NCBI GenBank assembly: GCA_030824555.1
Contig: JAVBXK010000018.1
Location: forward strand, 62,001-126,000
Direction: 5' to 3'
Source: a bacterium
GTDB taxonomy: Bacteria; Pseudomonadota; Gammaproteobacteria; Burkholderiales; Burkholderiaceae_C
DNA: 64,000 nucleotides
In this document: positions 29,608 to 36,912 of the stretch, piece by piece
Layout: every line of letters starts with the position of its first letter
Numbering within the stretch: position 1 is the stretch's first letter
Notes under the pieces: model-generated
Databases searched by the model: none
Told to the model about the DNA's origin: nothing
Seen by the model: only the letters and a program-made list of their open reading frames with translations
Program-made: the position numbers and the translations under genes

Positions 29608-30144
29608 TTAAGCAGGACGCAGCATCTCCACATGGGGAATGCCGTCTTCGATGTAGCCGGGGCCTTCAGCCACGAAACCGTGCTGGCCGTAAAACGCCTG
29701 CAGGTGCGCCTGTGCACCGATGCGGATGGGCTGCTGCCCCCACAGCGAAGTGAGCTGTGAACACGCCTGCGCCATCAGCGCGTGGCCCAGTGCCCTGCCC
29801 CGCCCCGCGGGCGACGTGATCACGCGGCCCACACTGGCCTCGGTGAAGGCCTGACCGGCAGGCACCAACCGGGCATAGGCCAGCAGGTTGCCCTCAGCAT
29901 CCCGGCCCAACAGGTGGTGGCAGACGGGGTCCAACCCGTCCATGTCCTGGAACACGCAGGTTTGCTCGACCACAAACACGGCCGAGCGCAGCTGTAACAG
30001 CGCGTACAGCTCGGCAACGCTCAGGGCATGGAACGGCAGGCAACGCCAGGTCACATCAACGGCAGCCGCTGGAGGGTGCCCCAATGGGGCAACAGCCACG
30101 GTGCCAGATGCGGTTGACACGGTCTCAGACTTGGGCACGCTCAA
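29608..30144 (-). CDS. ElaA-type GNAT N-acetyltransferase
   Basis: 178 residues, with an N-terminal extension of about 30 residues before the ElaA-like core (VAELYALLQLRSAVFVVEQ, then DMDGLDPVCHHLLG). SVGRVITSPAGRGRALGHAL is the acetyl-CoA-binding loop, and HLQAFYGQHGFVAEGPGYI the C-terminal end. The acceptor is unknown. The ATG overlaps the stop of the GST gene by 4 bp (ATGA), so the two are translated together. Confidence 0.9.
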   Translation of the reverse strand: MSVPKSETVSTASGTVAVAPLGHPPAAAVDVTWRCLPFHALSVAELYALLQLRSAVFVVEQTCVFQDMDGLDPVCHHLLGRDAEGNLLAYARLVPAGQAFTEASVGRVITSPAGRGRALGHALMAQACSQLTSLWGQQPIRIGAQAHLQAFYGQHGFVAEGPGYIEDGIPHVEMLRPA

Positions 30145-31136
30145 GCGGCCGCCTTCAGCACATACCCCACACGGGGGAAGTGCACGCGCACGGTGCCCGC
30201 GCGTTCGTCTTGGCGCGCCAGTGTGTAGCGGGTACGGGTGGCTGCCAGCAAGGTGCCTTCGGTGGCCTCGGGGCCGAAGCTTTCGCCCGACACCGTGACC
30301 TGTGCGCCCAGGGGAATGCCGTGTTCATCCTGGAACACCTCGTGGGTGCCAAACAATGTGTGATCAAAACGTGCCCCGGCGCTGGATGCGCTTGCACTGT
30401 CAGCTATGGCTTCTGCTGCAGTGCTCTTGAGCATCTGGCCGTGGCCAATGGCCGCCATGCGCGCCAGCCAGTCTTTCACCGAGGGGGTGGCATCCAGAAT
30501 GCCGGCCACCACGGGTACCTGTGTGCAGGTGAACCACAGCGGGTGGTAGGCCGCAAAGTCGGCCAGGCTGGGCGCATTGCCCAGCAAAAAAACGGGCTGG
30601 CCGGGGGTGGCGGTTGACTGCTCGTGCAGCATGTCGGCCAGGCGGCGCAAATAGCTTTTGTAGGCAGCAGCCCCGTCCGTGGGACGGATGCGGGTCATGC
30701 CGGTGGACATGGCTGCGCGGTCGTCACGGAAGGTTTTGCCCCACTCGGGCGGTGCGCCTGCAAACAGCTGCTGGGCACCCGCAGGCTGGAAGTTGTAGCC
30801 CATGGCGGTCCAGAACAGTGCGTGGTCGGCCCACTGGGCCAGCACGCGGTTCAGGCCCTTCTGCCCGTTGGGGAACAAGCTGGGTGCCTGGGGTGCGGGT
30901 GCCATGTGCTCCAGCACGTCGGCAATCAGGGCGGTGTCGCAGAACACGTCGTTGCCCACTTGCAAAAACGGGGTTTTGCGGTAGCCGCCGGTCAGGGCCA
31001 CCACGTCAGGCTTGGGCATGACCGAGGGCACGATGACCGACTTCCACGTCAGCCCTTTGTGCCCCAACATCAGCCGAGCCTTCTCTGCGAAGGGCGACAT
31101 GGCGTAGTGGTGAAGGTAAGGCACGGGGTGGCTCAT
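30141..31136 (-). CDS. Glutathione S-transferase family protein
   Basis: 331 residues from ATG at 31136 (AAGGAG 6 bases upstream rules out the alternative GTG at 31151). The N-terminal thioredoxin-like domain (PYLHHYAMSPFAEKARLML, with the Ser/Pro active-site region and RKTPFLQVGNDVFCDT) and helical domain (about 90-240) are followed by a C-terminal extension of about 80 residues (DEHGIPLGAQVTVSGESFG) that goes beyond normal GSTs. The join (about 240-258, AIADSASASSAGARF) coincides with a sequence resembling the 55-bp interspersed repeat. Probably a detoxification enzyme; substrate unknown. Confidence 0.87.
   Translation of the reverse strand: MSHPVPYLHHYAMSPFAEKARLMLGHKGLTWKSVIVPSVMPKPDVVALTGGYRKTPFLQVGNDVFCDTALIADVLEHMAPAPQAPSLFPNGQKGLNRVLAQWADHALFWTAMGYNFQPAGAQQLFAGAPPEWGKTFRDDRAAMSTGMTRIRPTDGAAAYKSYLRRLADMLHEQSTATPGQPVFLLGNAPSLADFAAYHPLWFTCTQVPVVAGILDATPSVKDWLARMAAIGHGQMLKSTAAEAIADSASASSAGARFDHTLFGTHEVFQDEHGIPLGAQVTVSGESFGPEATEGTLLAATRTRYTLARQDERAGTVRVHFPRVGYVLKAAA
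30361..30408 (-). repeat. Possible 55-bp repeat, copy F, inside the GST gene
   Basis: Minus-strand reading: CCATAGCTGACAG, CAAGCGC, CAGCGCCGGGGCAC, then TTTT and GATC. The TAGCTG ... AGCGC ... GGGGC ... TTTTGAT layout follows the family but is more diverged and lacks the long T-tract. It is translated as part of the protein. Confidence 0.4.
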
Positions 31137-31147
31137 GGCGCGCTCCT

Positions 31148-32164
31148 TCACACCAGCTTGACGAGTTGTTTGCCGAAGTTCTTGCCCTTGAGCAAGCCCA
31201 TGAAAGCCTCGGGGGCGTTCTCAAGGCCTTGGGCCACGCTTTCGCGGGGGCGCAGCTTGCCCGTGCCCACCAGGGTGCCGAGTTCGGCCAGGGCCTCGGG
31301 CCAGACTTCCATGTGCTCGCTGACGATGAAGCCTTCCACCTTCAGGCGGTTGACCAGGATCAGCGCGGGGTTGGCCATGGGCAACGGTGCACCGTTGTAG
31401 CCGGCAATCATCCCGCACACGGCAATGCGGGCAAACGCGTTGGTGCGCAGCAGCACGGCATCCAGCACCATGCCGCCCACGTTCTCAAAATACCCGTCTA
31501 TGCCGTTGGGGCAGGCCACTTTCAGCGCTTTGGACAGGCTGATGTAGTCGGCATGCTCTTTGTAGTCCACACAGGCATCGAAACCCAGTTCTTCTACGGC
31601 GTATTTGCATTTGTCTGGCCCACCGGCAATGCCCACCACGCGGCAGCCGCGTGCCTTGGCCAGGGCACCGAAGGCGCTGCCCACGGCGCCCGTGGCGGCG
31701 CTGATCACCACGGTTTCACCCGCCTTGGGGTTGATGATTTTCACCAACCCGTACCAGGCGGTCACGCCGGGCATACCGACTGCGCCCAGGTAGTGGCTGA
31801 GGGGCACGTGGGTGGTGTCCACACGGCGCAGCATGCCGGGCACGTTGGCATCGACCACGCTGTAGGTCTGCCAGCCACCCATGCCCACCACTTTGTCGCC
31901 CACGTTGAACTTGGGGTGGCGGCTTTCAGCCACCTCGCCCACGGTGCCACCGATCATCACCTCGCCCAGGGGCTGGGCTGCCGCGTAACTTTTGCTGTCG
32001 TTCATGCGTCCGCGCATGTAGGGATCTAGGCTGAGGTAGTGGTGGCGCACCAGCACCTGGCCCTCGGCCAGCGCCGGGGTGTCGGTGGTGACGAGCTTGA
32101 AGTTGGCCACCGTGGCTTCGCCGACGGGGCGGTTGTCGAGCACGATTTGTGTGTTCTGGGGCAT
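31148..32164 (-). CDS. NADP-dependent medium-chain reductase (CurA/leukotriene B4 dehydrogenase-like)
   Basis: 338 residues from ATG at 32164 (AGGAGAC upstream). Medium-chain reductase of the zinc-independent CurA/PTGR group: YLSLDPYMRGRMND near residue 48, GGTVGEVAES, the nucleotide-binding VVISAATGAVGSAFGALAKA, and YFENVGG. These enzymes reduce alpha,beta-unsaturated ketones and aldehydes with NADPH. The adjacent GST suggests a role against electrophiles; this is inference. It is 11 bp upstream of the GST gene, so they are probably one transcript. Confidence 0.93.
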   Translation of the reverse strand: MPQNTQIVLDNRPVGEATVANFKLVTTDTPALAEGQVLVRHHYLSLDPYMRGRMNDSKSYAAAQPLGEVMIGGTVGEVAESRHPKFNVGDKVVGMGGWQTYSVVDANVPGMLRRVDTTHVPLSHYLGAVGMPGVTAWYGLVKIINPKAGETVVISAATGAVGSAFGALAKARGCRVVGIAGGPDKCKYAVEELGFDACVDYKEHADYISLSKALKVACPNGIDGYFENVGGMVLDAVLLRTNAFARIAVCGMIAGYNGAPLPMANPALILVNRLKVEGFIVSEHMEVWPEALAELGTLVGTGKLRPRESVAQGLENAPEAFMGLLKGKNFGKQLVKLV

Positions 32165-32189
32165 GGGGATGTCTCCTGTCTTGAATAAA

Positions 32190-32246
32190 ATGAATAGCTT
32201 ACTGTTCAACACAGATAAGCGGTGAAGGCCAAAAAAGCCTCAAATT
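32190..32246 (+). repeat. Interspersed 55-bp repeat, copy G
   Basis: ATGAATAGCTTACTG, CACAGATAAGCGGTGAAGGC, then AAAAAAGCC and TCAAATT. The usual T-run is replaced here by As, giving a small GGC/GCC stem. It lies upstream of the CurA-like gene, in opposite orientation. Confidence 0.6.
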
Positions 32247-32263
32247 AAGCCATCGACATCAGG

Positions 32264-32303
32264 GGCTGAGCGTTTGTCGGGCATGCCCGGGCAACGCTCA
32301 GGC
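32264..32303 (-). terminator. Palindromic repeat / hairpin after the PaaI-type gene
   Basis: GGCTGAGCGTT (32264-32274) pairs with AACGCTCAG (32293-32301), and the inner GGGCATGCCC extends the stem, giving one long hairpin. It begins just past the stop codon of the thioesterase gene (32306). It matches the palindrome at 8728-8767 at most positions. Confidence 0.65.
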
Positions 32304-32305
32304 GC

Positions 32306-32797
32306 TCAGTCGGTGGGCACTTGTGTCGGCGTGGGCGCGGCGTTCAGGCCGTTCACATTGCGTTTGCCTGTGGCCAGGCGTGGCACGTACTTGAACGTGG
32401 CCGTGGCATGGGCACACAGGCGGCCCCGCACGTCGAACACGCGGCCTTCGGTGAAGGCCATGGTGGCCGTGCGGTGCAGCAGCTTGCCTTGGGCGGTCAG
32501 CGGCTCGCCATCGCCCCGGGCTGCTTGCATGAAGCTGGTTTTCATTTCGATGGTCACACAGCCCATGTCGGCTTCGCCCTCTGTCAGGATGCTGCGCGCC
32601 GCATGGGCCATGACCACGTCGAGCAAGGTCATGCTGGCCCCACCGTGCACCACGCTGAACGAGTTCAGGTGCTCAGGCTTGGGGGCGAAGCGGATGTCGG
32701 CCTCGCCGTCCGCCATGCGCAGCAGCTCGAAGCCCAGCAGTTCGACAAACGGGATGTGGACAGAAAAATCCATGTGGGGTGCAGCGGGTTCGGTCAT
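32306..32797 (-). CDS. PaaI-family hot-dog thioesterase
   Basis: 163 residues from ATG at 32797 (MTEPAAPHMDF). Hot-dog fold with the PaaI/YigI-type active-site stretch SFSVVHGGASMTLLDVVMAH (HGG and the Asp on the central helix). It probably hydrolyses aryl- or acyl-CoA esters in the cytoplasm. The C-terminus has a short non-conserved tail (ATGKRNVNGLNAAPTPTQ). The next gene upstream on the same strand is an SDR, 43 bp away; together with the CurA-like gene this looks like a fatty or aromatic acid side-pathway, by inference. Confidence 0.9.
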   Translation of the reverse strand: MTEPAAPHMDFSVHIPFVELLGFELLRMADGEADIRFAPKPEHLNSFSVVHGGASMTLLDVVMAHAARSILTEGEADMGCVTIEMKTSFMQAARGDGEPLTAQGKLLHRTATMAFTEGRVFDVRGRLCAHATATFKYVPRLATGKRNVNGLNAAPTPTQVPTD

Positions 32798-32840
32798 GGG
32801 GTGTGCGGAGGGCTCAGTGGGTGGGAAGGATGAGTCGCCA

Positions 32841-33653
32841 TCATCCACCAATGAGGGCACTCACGCCGCCGTCCACCGCCATGTGCTGGCCGGTGATGTG
32901 CTTGCCCGCATCAGACGCGAACAGCAGCGTCAGGCCCTTCAGGTCTTCGTCGTCACCCAGGCGGTGCAGCGGGGCGTGCGCAGCCATGGTGTCGGCACCC
33001 AGTTTGTCGAGCAAACCGGCCGTCATCTTGCTGGGGAAGAAGCCGGGACACACCGCATTGACGTTGATGCCGCGCGGACCCCATTCGCATGCCAACGTGC
33101 GCGTGAAATTGATGACCGCTGCCTTCGACGTGTTGTACGCAATGGTCTGCATGCCCGGTACGTTGCCGCCCAGCCCGGCGATGCTGGCCACGTTGATGAT
33201 GCGCCCGCCGCGCGCCTTGTCAGCCCCGGCTGGCACGGTCAGCATGCTGCGCTTGGCCACCTGCTGGCACAGCAGGAAGTAGCCGCGCACGTTCAGGTTC
33301 ATGACCTTGTCCCAGGCGGCAACCGGGTGGTCTTCAGCCGGGGCACCCCAGGTGGCACCAGCGTTGTTCACCAAAATATCGATGTCGCCCATGCGTTGCA
33401 GGGTTTCGTCCACCAGGTGGGTGATGCTGGCCTCGTCGGCGCAGTCGGCAGCCACCCAGCGGGCATCGATGCCCGCGGCCTGCAACTCGGCCGTGGCCTC
33501 TTCCAGGTCAGACGCCTTGCGTGACGACAGCATGATGCGTGCACCCGCCTCGCCCAGCGCATGCGCCATCTGCAGGCCCAAACCGCGAGAGCCGCCAGTG
33601 ACGAGGGCTGTTTTGCCCGACAAATTGAACAGTTGCTGAACAGTGCGTGTCAT
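32841..33653 (-). CDS. SDR family oxidoreductase (3-oxoacyl/gluconate 5-dehydrogenase-like)
   Basis: 270 residues. Classical SDR: TGGSRGLGLQ near residue 20, LVNNAGATWG, catalytic Ser in NVASIAGLGG and YNTSKAAV (Tyr and Lys), with the closing LLFASDAGKHITGQHMAVDG typical of tetrameric classical SDRs. Arg following the beta2 strand (SSRKASD) suggests NADP. Substrate unknown. It is the first gene of the minus-strand run 33653-28677, with a 302-bp upstream gap shared with msrP. Confidence 0.92.
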   Translation of the reverse strand: MTRTVQQLFNLSGKTALVTGGSRGLGLQMAHALGEAGARIMLSSRKASDLEEATAELQAAGIDARWVAADCADEASITHLVDETLQRMGDIDILVNNAGATWGAPAEDHPVAAWDKVMNLNVRGYFLLCQQVAKRSMLTVPAGADKARGGRIINVASIAGLGGNVPGMQTIAYNTSKAAVINFTRTLACEWGPRGINVNAVCPGFFPSKMTAGLLDKLGADTMAAHAPLHRLGDDEDLKGLTLLFASDAGKHITGQHMAVDGGVSALIGG

Positions 33654-33955
33654 GTATTGAAGGTGGTTGAAGTGCAATGCGCCATTGTGTAAGCCCGCAG
33701 ACAGGTGGGCTTGTCTCCTCGGTGTCTGAGCGGGGTCGTTTCAGGGTATTCACTGACGTGACCTGTGCGGTCCGGTGCGCGGCACACGTCCCGTTCCATT
33801 GAGCCGACATGGCACCCAACCCGTTCAACCCTGCTGACGCGTGGCACAGGCATCCGGCGTACAGTCATTTCCAACGTTGCGGACCCATCCCGTGAACAGC
33901 CCTGTAAGAAATGCGGGGCTGAGCCGACAGATGTTCACACTCAGGAGCCATTCCC
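33654..33955. other. Intergenic region between a divergent SDR gene and msrP
   Basis: 302 bp with no gene. It holds a small stem (AAGCCC at 33691-33696 and GGGCTT at 33707-33712) and must contain the promoters of the two divergent genes. Near msrP, AGGAG lies 8 bases before its ATG. No clear sigma-70 hexamers were seen. Confidence 0.5.
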
Positions 33956-34963
33956 ATGCTGATCAAGACCTCGCAAAACGGTTTCAACCACCCGGTACCC
34001 AGCGACATCACCGACCCGCGCCACTACCTGGCGCGTCGCACCTTGCTTCAACACATGGCCACCGGGGCGGCCGGTGTGGCGTTGGCTGGTTGGGCATCGC
34101 GCGAAGCGCTGGCCCAGCCTGCGGGCACCGTCACCCCGCCCGGCAAGCTGGCTGCGCTGGCGGGCCGTCCATCAGCCGTGGCCGGAGCCATGACCCTGGA
34201 CAAGCCCACGGCCTACAAAGACGCGGCGTCGTACAACAACTATTACGAGTTCGGCACCGACAAGGCCGACCCGGCCGCGCGGGCGCACACCCTGAAAACC
34301 AGCCCCTGGTCGGTGGGGATCGAGGGTCTGGTCAAAAAGCCCGGCAAGCTGGGGCTGGAAGACCTGCTCAAGCTCTCGTCCATGGAGGAGCGCATCTACC
34401 GCCTGCGCTGCGTGGAAGGTTGGTCCATGGTGATCCCGTGGGTGGGCTATTCGCTGGCCGAACTGATCAAGCGGGTCGAGCCGCTGGGCAACGCCAAGTA
34501 TGTTGAGTTTGTGACGCTGGCTGACCACAAGACCATGCCCGGCGTCAACTCGCGCGTGCTGGACTGGCCCTACACCGAAGGCTTGCGCCTGGACGAGGCC
34601 CTGCACCCGCTGACCTTGCTCACCTTCGGCATGTACGGCGAGGTGCTGCCCAACCAGAACGGCGCCCCCGTGCGGCTGGTGGTGCCCTGGAAGTACGGGT
34701 TCAAAAGCGGCAAAAGCATCGTCAAGATCCGCTTCACCGAACAACAGCCCAAAACCGCCTGGGGCCGGGCTGCGCCCAGCGAATATGGCTTTTACTCCAA
34801 CGTCAACCCGGCAGTGGACCACCCCAGGTGGAGTCAGGCCACCGAGCGGCGCATCGGTGAAGACGGCCTGTTCAGCAAGAAGCGCAAAACCCTGCCGTTC
34901 AACGGCTACGAAGCCCAGGTGGGGCAGTTGTACGCAGGCATGGACCTGGCCAAGTGGTACTGA
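33956..34963 (+). CDS. msrP: Protein-methionine-sulfoxide reductase catalytic subunit MsrP
   Basis: Periplasmic molybdopterin enzyme (formerly YedY) that repairs oxidised methionines in envelope proteins. 335 residues with a Tat signal ([21 protein letters not shown], about 26-55, cleavage near REALAQ). Oxidoreductase molybdopterin fold; the Mo-ligand Cys is in [26 protein letters not shown] and the C-terminal GMDLAKWY are family features. It overlaps msrQ by 10 bp, the standard MsrPQ arrangement, and gets electrons through MsrQ from the quinone pool. Confidence 0.97.
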   Translation: MLIKTSQNGFNHPVPSDITDPRHYLARRTLLQHMATGAAGVALAGWASREALAQPAGTVTPPGKLAALAGRPSAVAGAMTLDKPTAYKDAASYNNYYEFGTDKADPAARAHTLKTSPWSVGIEGLVKKPGKLGLEDLLKLSSMEERIYRLRCVEGWSMVIPWVGYSLAELIKRVEPLGNAKYVEFVTLADHKTMPGVNSRVLDWPYTEGLRLDEALHPLTLLTFGMYGEVLPNQNGAPVRLVVPWKYGFKSGKSIVKIRFTEQQPKTAWGRAAPSEYGFYSNVNPAVDHPRWSQATERRIGEDGLFSKKRKTLPFNGYEAQVGQLYAGMDLAKWY

Positions 34964-35628
34964 ACGCCGCCACAGCCAGGGCCGCGCCGGGCACGCTGGC
35001 CGCACGTGTCAACCGTTGGCTGCTGGCTGGCGTGGCCAAACCGGTCGCGTTCGGGTTGGGGTTACTGCCTGCCGTGTGGCTGGTGTCGGCCGCCGCACTG
35101 AACCTGTTGGGGGCCAATCCGGCTGAAGCACTGGAGCGCGCCACCGGCGACTGGGCCTTGCGCCTGCTGTGCGTGACGCTGGCCATCACGCCCGCGCGAA
35201 CGGTTTGCGCCCTGCCGGGCTTGGCCCGCTTTCGGCGCATGGCGGGCCTGTTCACCTACTTTTACGCCGCGTTGCACCTGCTGGCCTACAGCTGGTTTGA
35301 CATGGGGTTCGAGCTGGCCGACATCGCCAAAGACATCCCCAAACGGCCCTTCATTCTGGTGGGGTTCACGGCCATGGTGCTGATGACCCCGCTGGCATTG
35401 ACCTCGTTCAACCGTGCCATCAAGGCACTGGGTGCCCGGCACTGGCAGCGGTTGCACCGCCTGGTGTATGCCGTGGCGGTGCTGGCCATCGTCCATTTTT
35501 TCTGGATGCGGGCGGCCAAACACAACTTTGCCGAGGTGGCTGTGTACGCCACCGTGCTGGCGCTGCTGCTGGGCTGGCGGCTGGTGCGCTGGTGGCGACC
35601 TCAGCGTGCCCAAATGCCCGCGCGTTGA
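34954..35628 (+). CDS. msrQ: Haem-binding membrane subunit MsrQ
   Basis: Inner-membrane b-type cytochrome (formerly YedZ) that passes electrons to MsrP. 224 residues from GTG at 34954, inside the end of msrP. About six membrane segments (for example [20 protein letters not shown] and [20 protein letters not shown]). Haem-ligand histidines are in YAALHLLAY and in [20 protein letters not shown] long loop after helix one is typical of the family. The last 28 bp overlap the convergent META-lipoprotein gene. Confidence 0.95.
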   Translation: MVLNAATARAAPGTLAARVNRWLLAGVAKPVAFGLGLLPAVWLVSAAALNLLGANPAEALERATGDWALRLLCVTLAITPARTVCALPGLARFRRMAGLFTYFYAALHLLAYSWFDMGFELADIAKDIPKRPFILVGFTAMVLMTPLALTSFNRAIKALGARHWQRLHRLVYAVAVLAIVHFFWMRAAKHNFAEVAVYATVLALLLGWRLVRWWRPQRAQMPAR

Positions 35629-36767
35629 CCGCGCTCTGCCGCCTCGCGGGTGGCTAGGTTCAACTCACCCGTGACCGACACGTCAAAGCCCACCACGGTT
35701 TCCAGTGCCCGCAAAAATGCCTGCTCAGCCTGCAAGGCGCTACCCAGGCATGCACGGCGCGTGACCACGACGGCGCCGACCGACAGCCGCTCGCCGGTCA
35801 GGGCATAAATACCCGAAAAACGGTTGCAGTGGCCCATGCCCGATACCCTGCCCTTGCCGTCAAACCGCACCGTCACCTCGTGGCCCAACGGCGAAAGAGG
35901 CCCCCCGCCGCCGCCTGCCACACCCATGGGCTGCGCACCCACGCCCGTCACCACCCACGTGCGCCCGATCAGCAGCGCCCCCGGTTCGCCTCCGCAGCCC
36001 CTGAGCGTACGGCCCTCGTACACCACGTCAACCGTGTACGGAAACGGCATGCCCGTGGCCGTGTCGCGGCACAGGCTGTGGGTCACGCTGACCACAGGGG
36101 CACCGGGTTCACCGCCCACGCGGATCGGCTGCGCCAGCGTCAGCGGTTGCGCGGCCGTCAGCCGGGTGGAAAACAGCTTGTCGGCCAGGGTCCAGTGAAG
36201 TGCTTCCGGGTCGCTTTTGAGCAACCAGCCGGGCGCCTGGCCGACCGCCTTGAAACTGGCCACAGGCCATTGGCGGGCCAGCACACACGAGCGCAGCGTC
36301 TGCCCGTTCACGTCAACGCTCACGTCAGTGCCTGTCAGCGCCACGCGGGCAGCACCTGCCAGGCCACGCCCCTGGAACACCTGGCCCCCCAACTGGCCAG
36401 ACGTGCCCGGCACCGGATCCAGGTCAAACACATCGGCACCATCGGTCAGGCGCAAGCCCAATCCCATGCGCCCCACGGTGATGTCGCGCCACCCGCAGGT
36501 GTAGGCGCTCACGAATTCACCCAACGCCTGGTCGCCGGGCTTCACACGCTGCGCGGGCACACGACGCTCTTTGGACTGGGTGCCGGGCACCGCATCGGGC
36601 GCAGCCACGGCAAGTGGCTCGGCAGGCGGCAACGGCCTGACCGCGCAGGCAGCCAGACCCGCCGCGAGCGTGGCCACCGCCAGCGCACGTGCCAGCCGAG
36701 CCAGGTGGTGGGCATCTGCCGCCAGATGAGGTTCACGGGATGCGTCTGGGCAAGAATTGAGCAACAT
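35601..36767 (-). CDS. META-domain lipoprotein
   Basis: 388 residues from ATG at 36767. Lipobox LAAGLAAC near residue 43 (Cys lipidated). The middle part (VSAYTCGWRDITVGRMGLGL and following) is an unassigned domain. The C-terminal third is a META (HslJ-like) domain: RTWVVTGVGAQP, VTVRFDGKGRVSGMGHCNRF (conserved G-x-CN-x-F) and GAVVVTRRACLG. META proteins sit in the envelope and are often induced by heat or antibiotics; the function is unproven. The frame is open upstream past 36827, but no better start is seen. It ends inside msrQ. Confidence 0.82.
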   Translation of the reverse strand: MLLNSCPDASREPHLAADAHHLARLARALAVATLAAGLAACAVRPLPPAEPLAVAAPDAVPGTQSKERRVPAQRVKPGDQALGEFVSAYTCGWRDITVGRMGLGLRLTDGADVFDLDPVPGTSGQLGGQVFQGRGLAGAARVALTGTDVSVDVNGQTLRSCVLARQWPVASFKAVGQAPGWLLKSDPEALHWTLADKLFSTRLTAAQPLTLAQPIRVGGEPGAPVVSVTHSLCRDTATGMPFPYTVDVVYEGRTLRGCGGEPGALLIGRTWVVTGVGAQPMGVAGGGGGPLSPLGHEVTVRFDGKGRVSGMGHCNRFSGIYALTGERLSVGAVVVTRRACLGSALQAEQAFLRALETVVGFDVSVTGELNLATREAAERGQRAGIWAR

Positions 36768-36912
36768 GGTTTGATACAGGGTGATGGAGCCGGGCTGGCA
36801 AACAGCAGTGGCAACATTCTGAGCCATCACGGCGTCCTTGGCTTCGCTGGCAGCGTGTGCAGCACGCCAAAAGGGTGAAAACCCCCGGCGCTGGCCGTAT
36901 GATCCGACGCAC

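Noticed and set aside
34899-35255. Small minus-strand frame opposite msrP/msrQ as an antisense gene
   Set aside because: It is a shadow frame over two well-supported genes, without a ribosome-binding site or recognisable product.
25758-35628. Identical 28-bp convergent overlaps at 25758-25785 and 35601-35628 as a shared regulatory device
   Set aside because: The two overlapping sequences are unrelated and equal length is likely chance; tail-to-tail overlaps are common in compact genomes.
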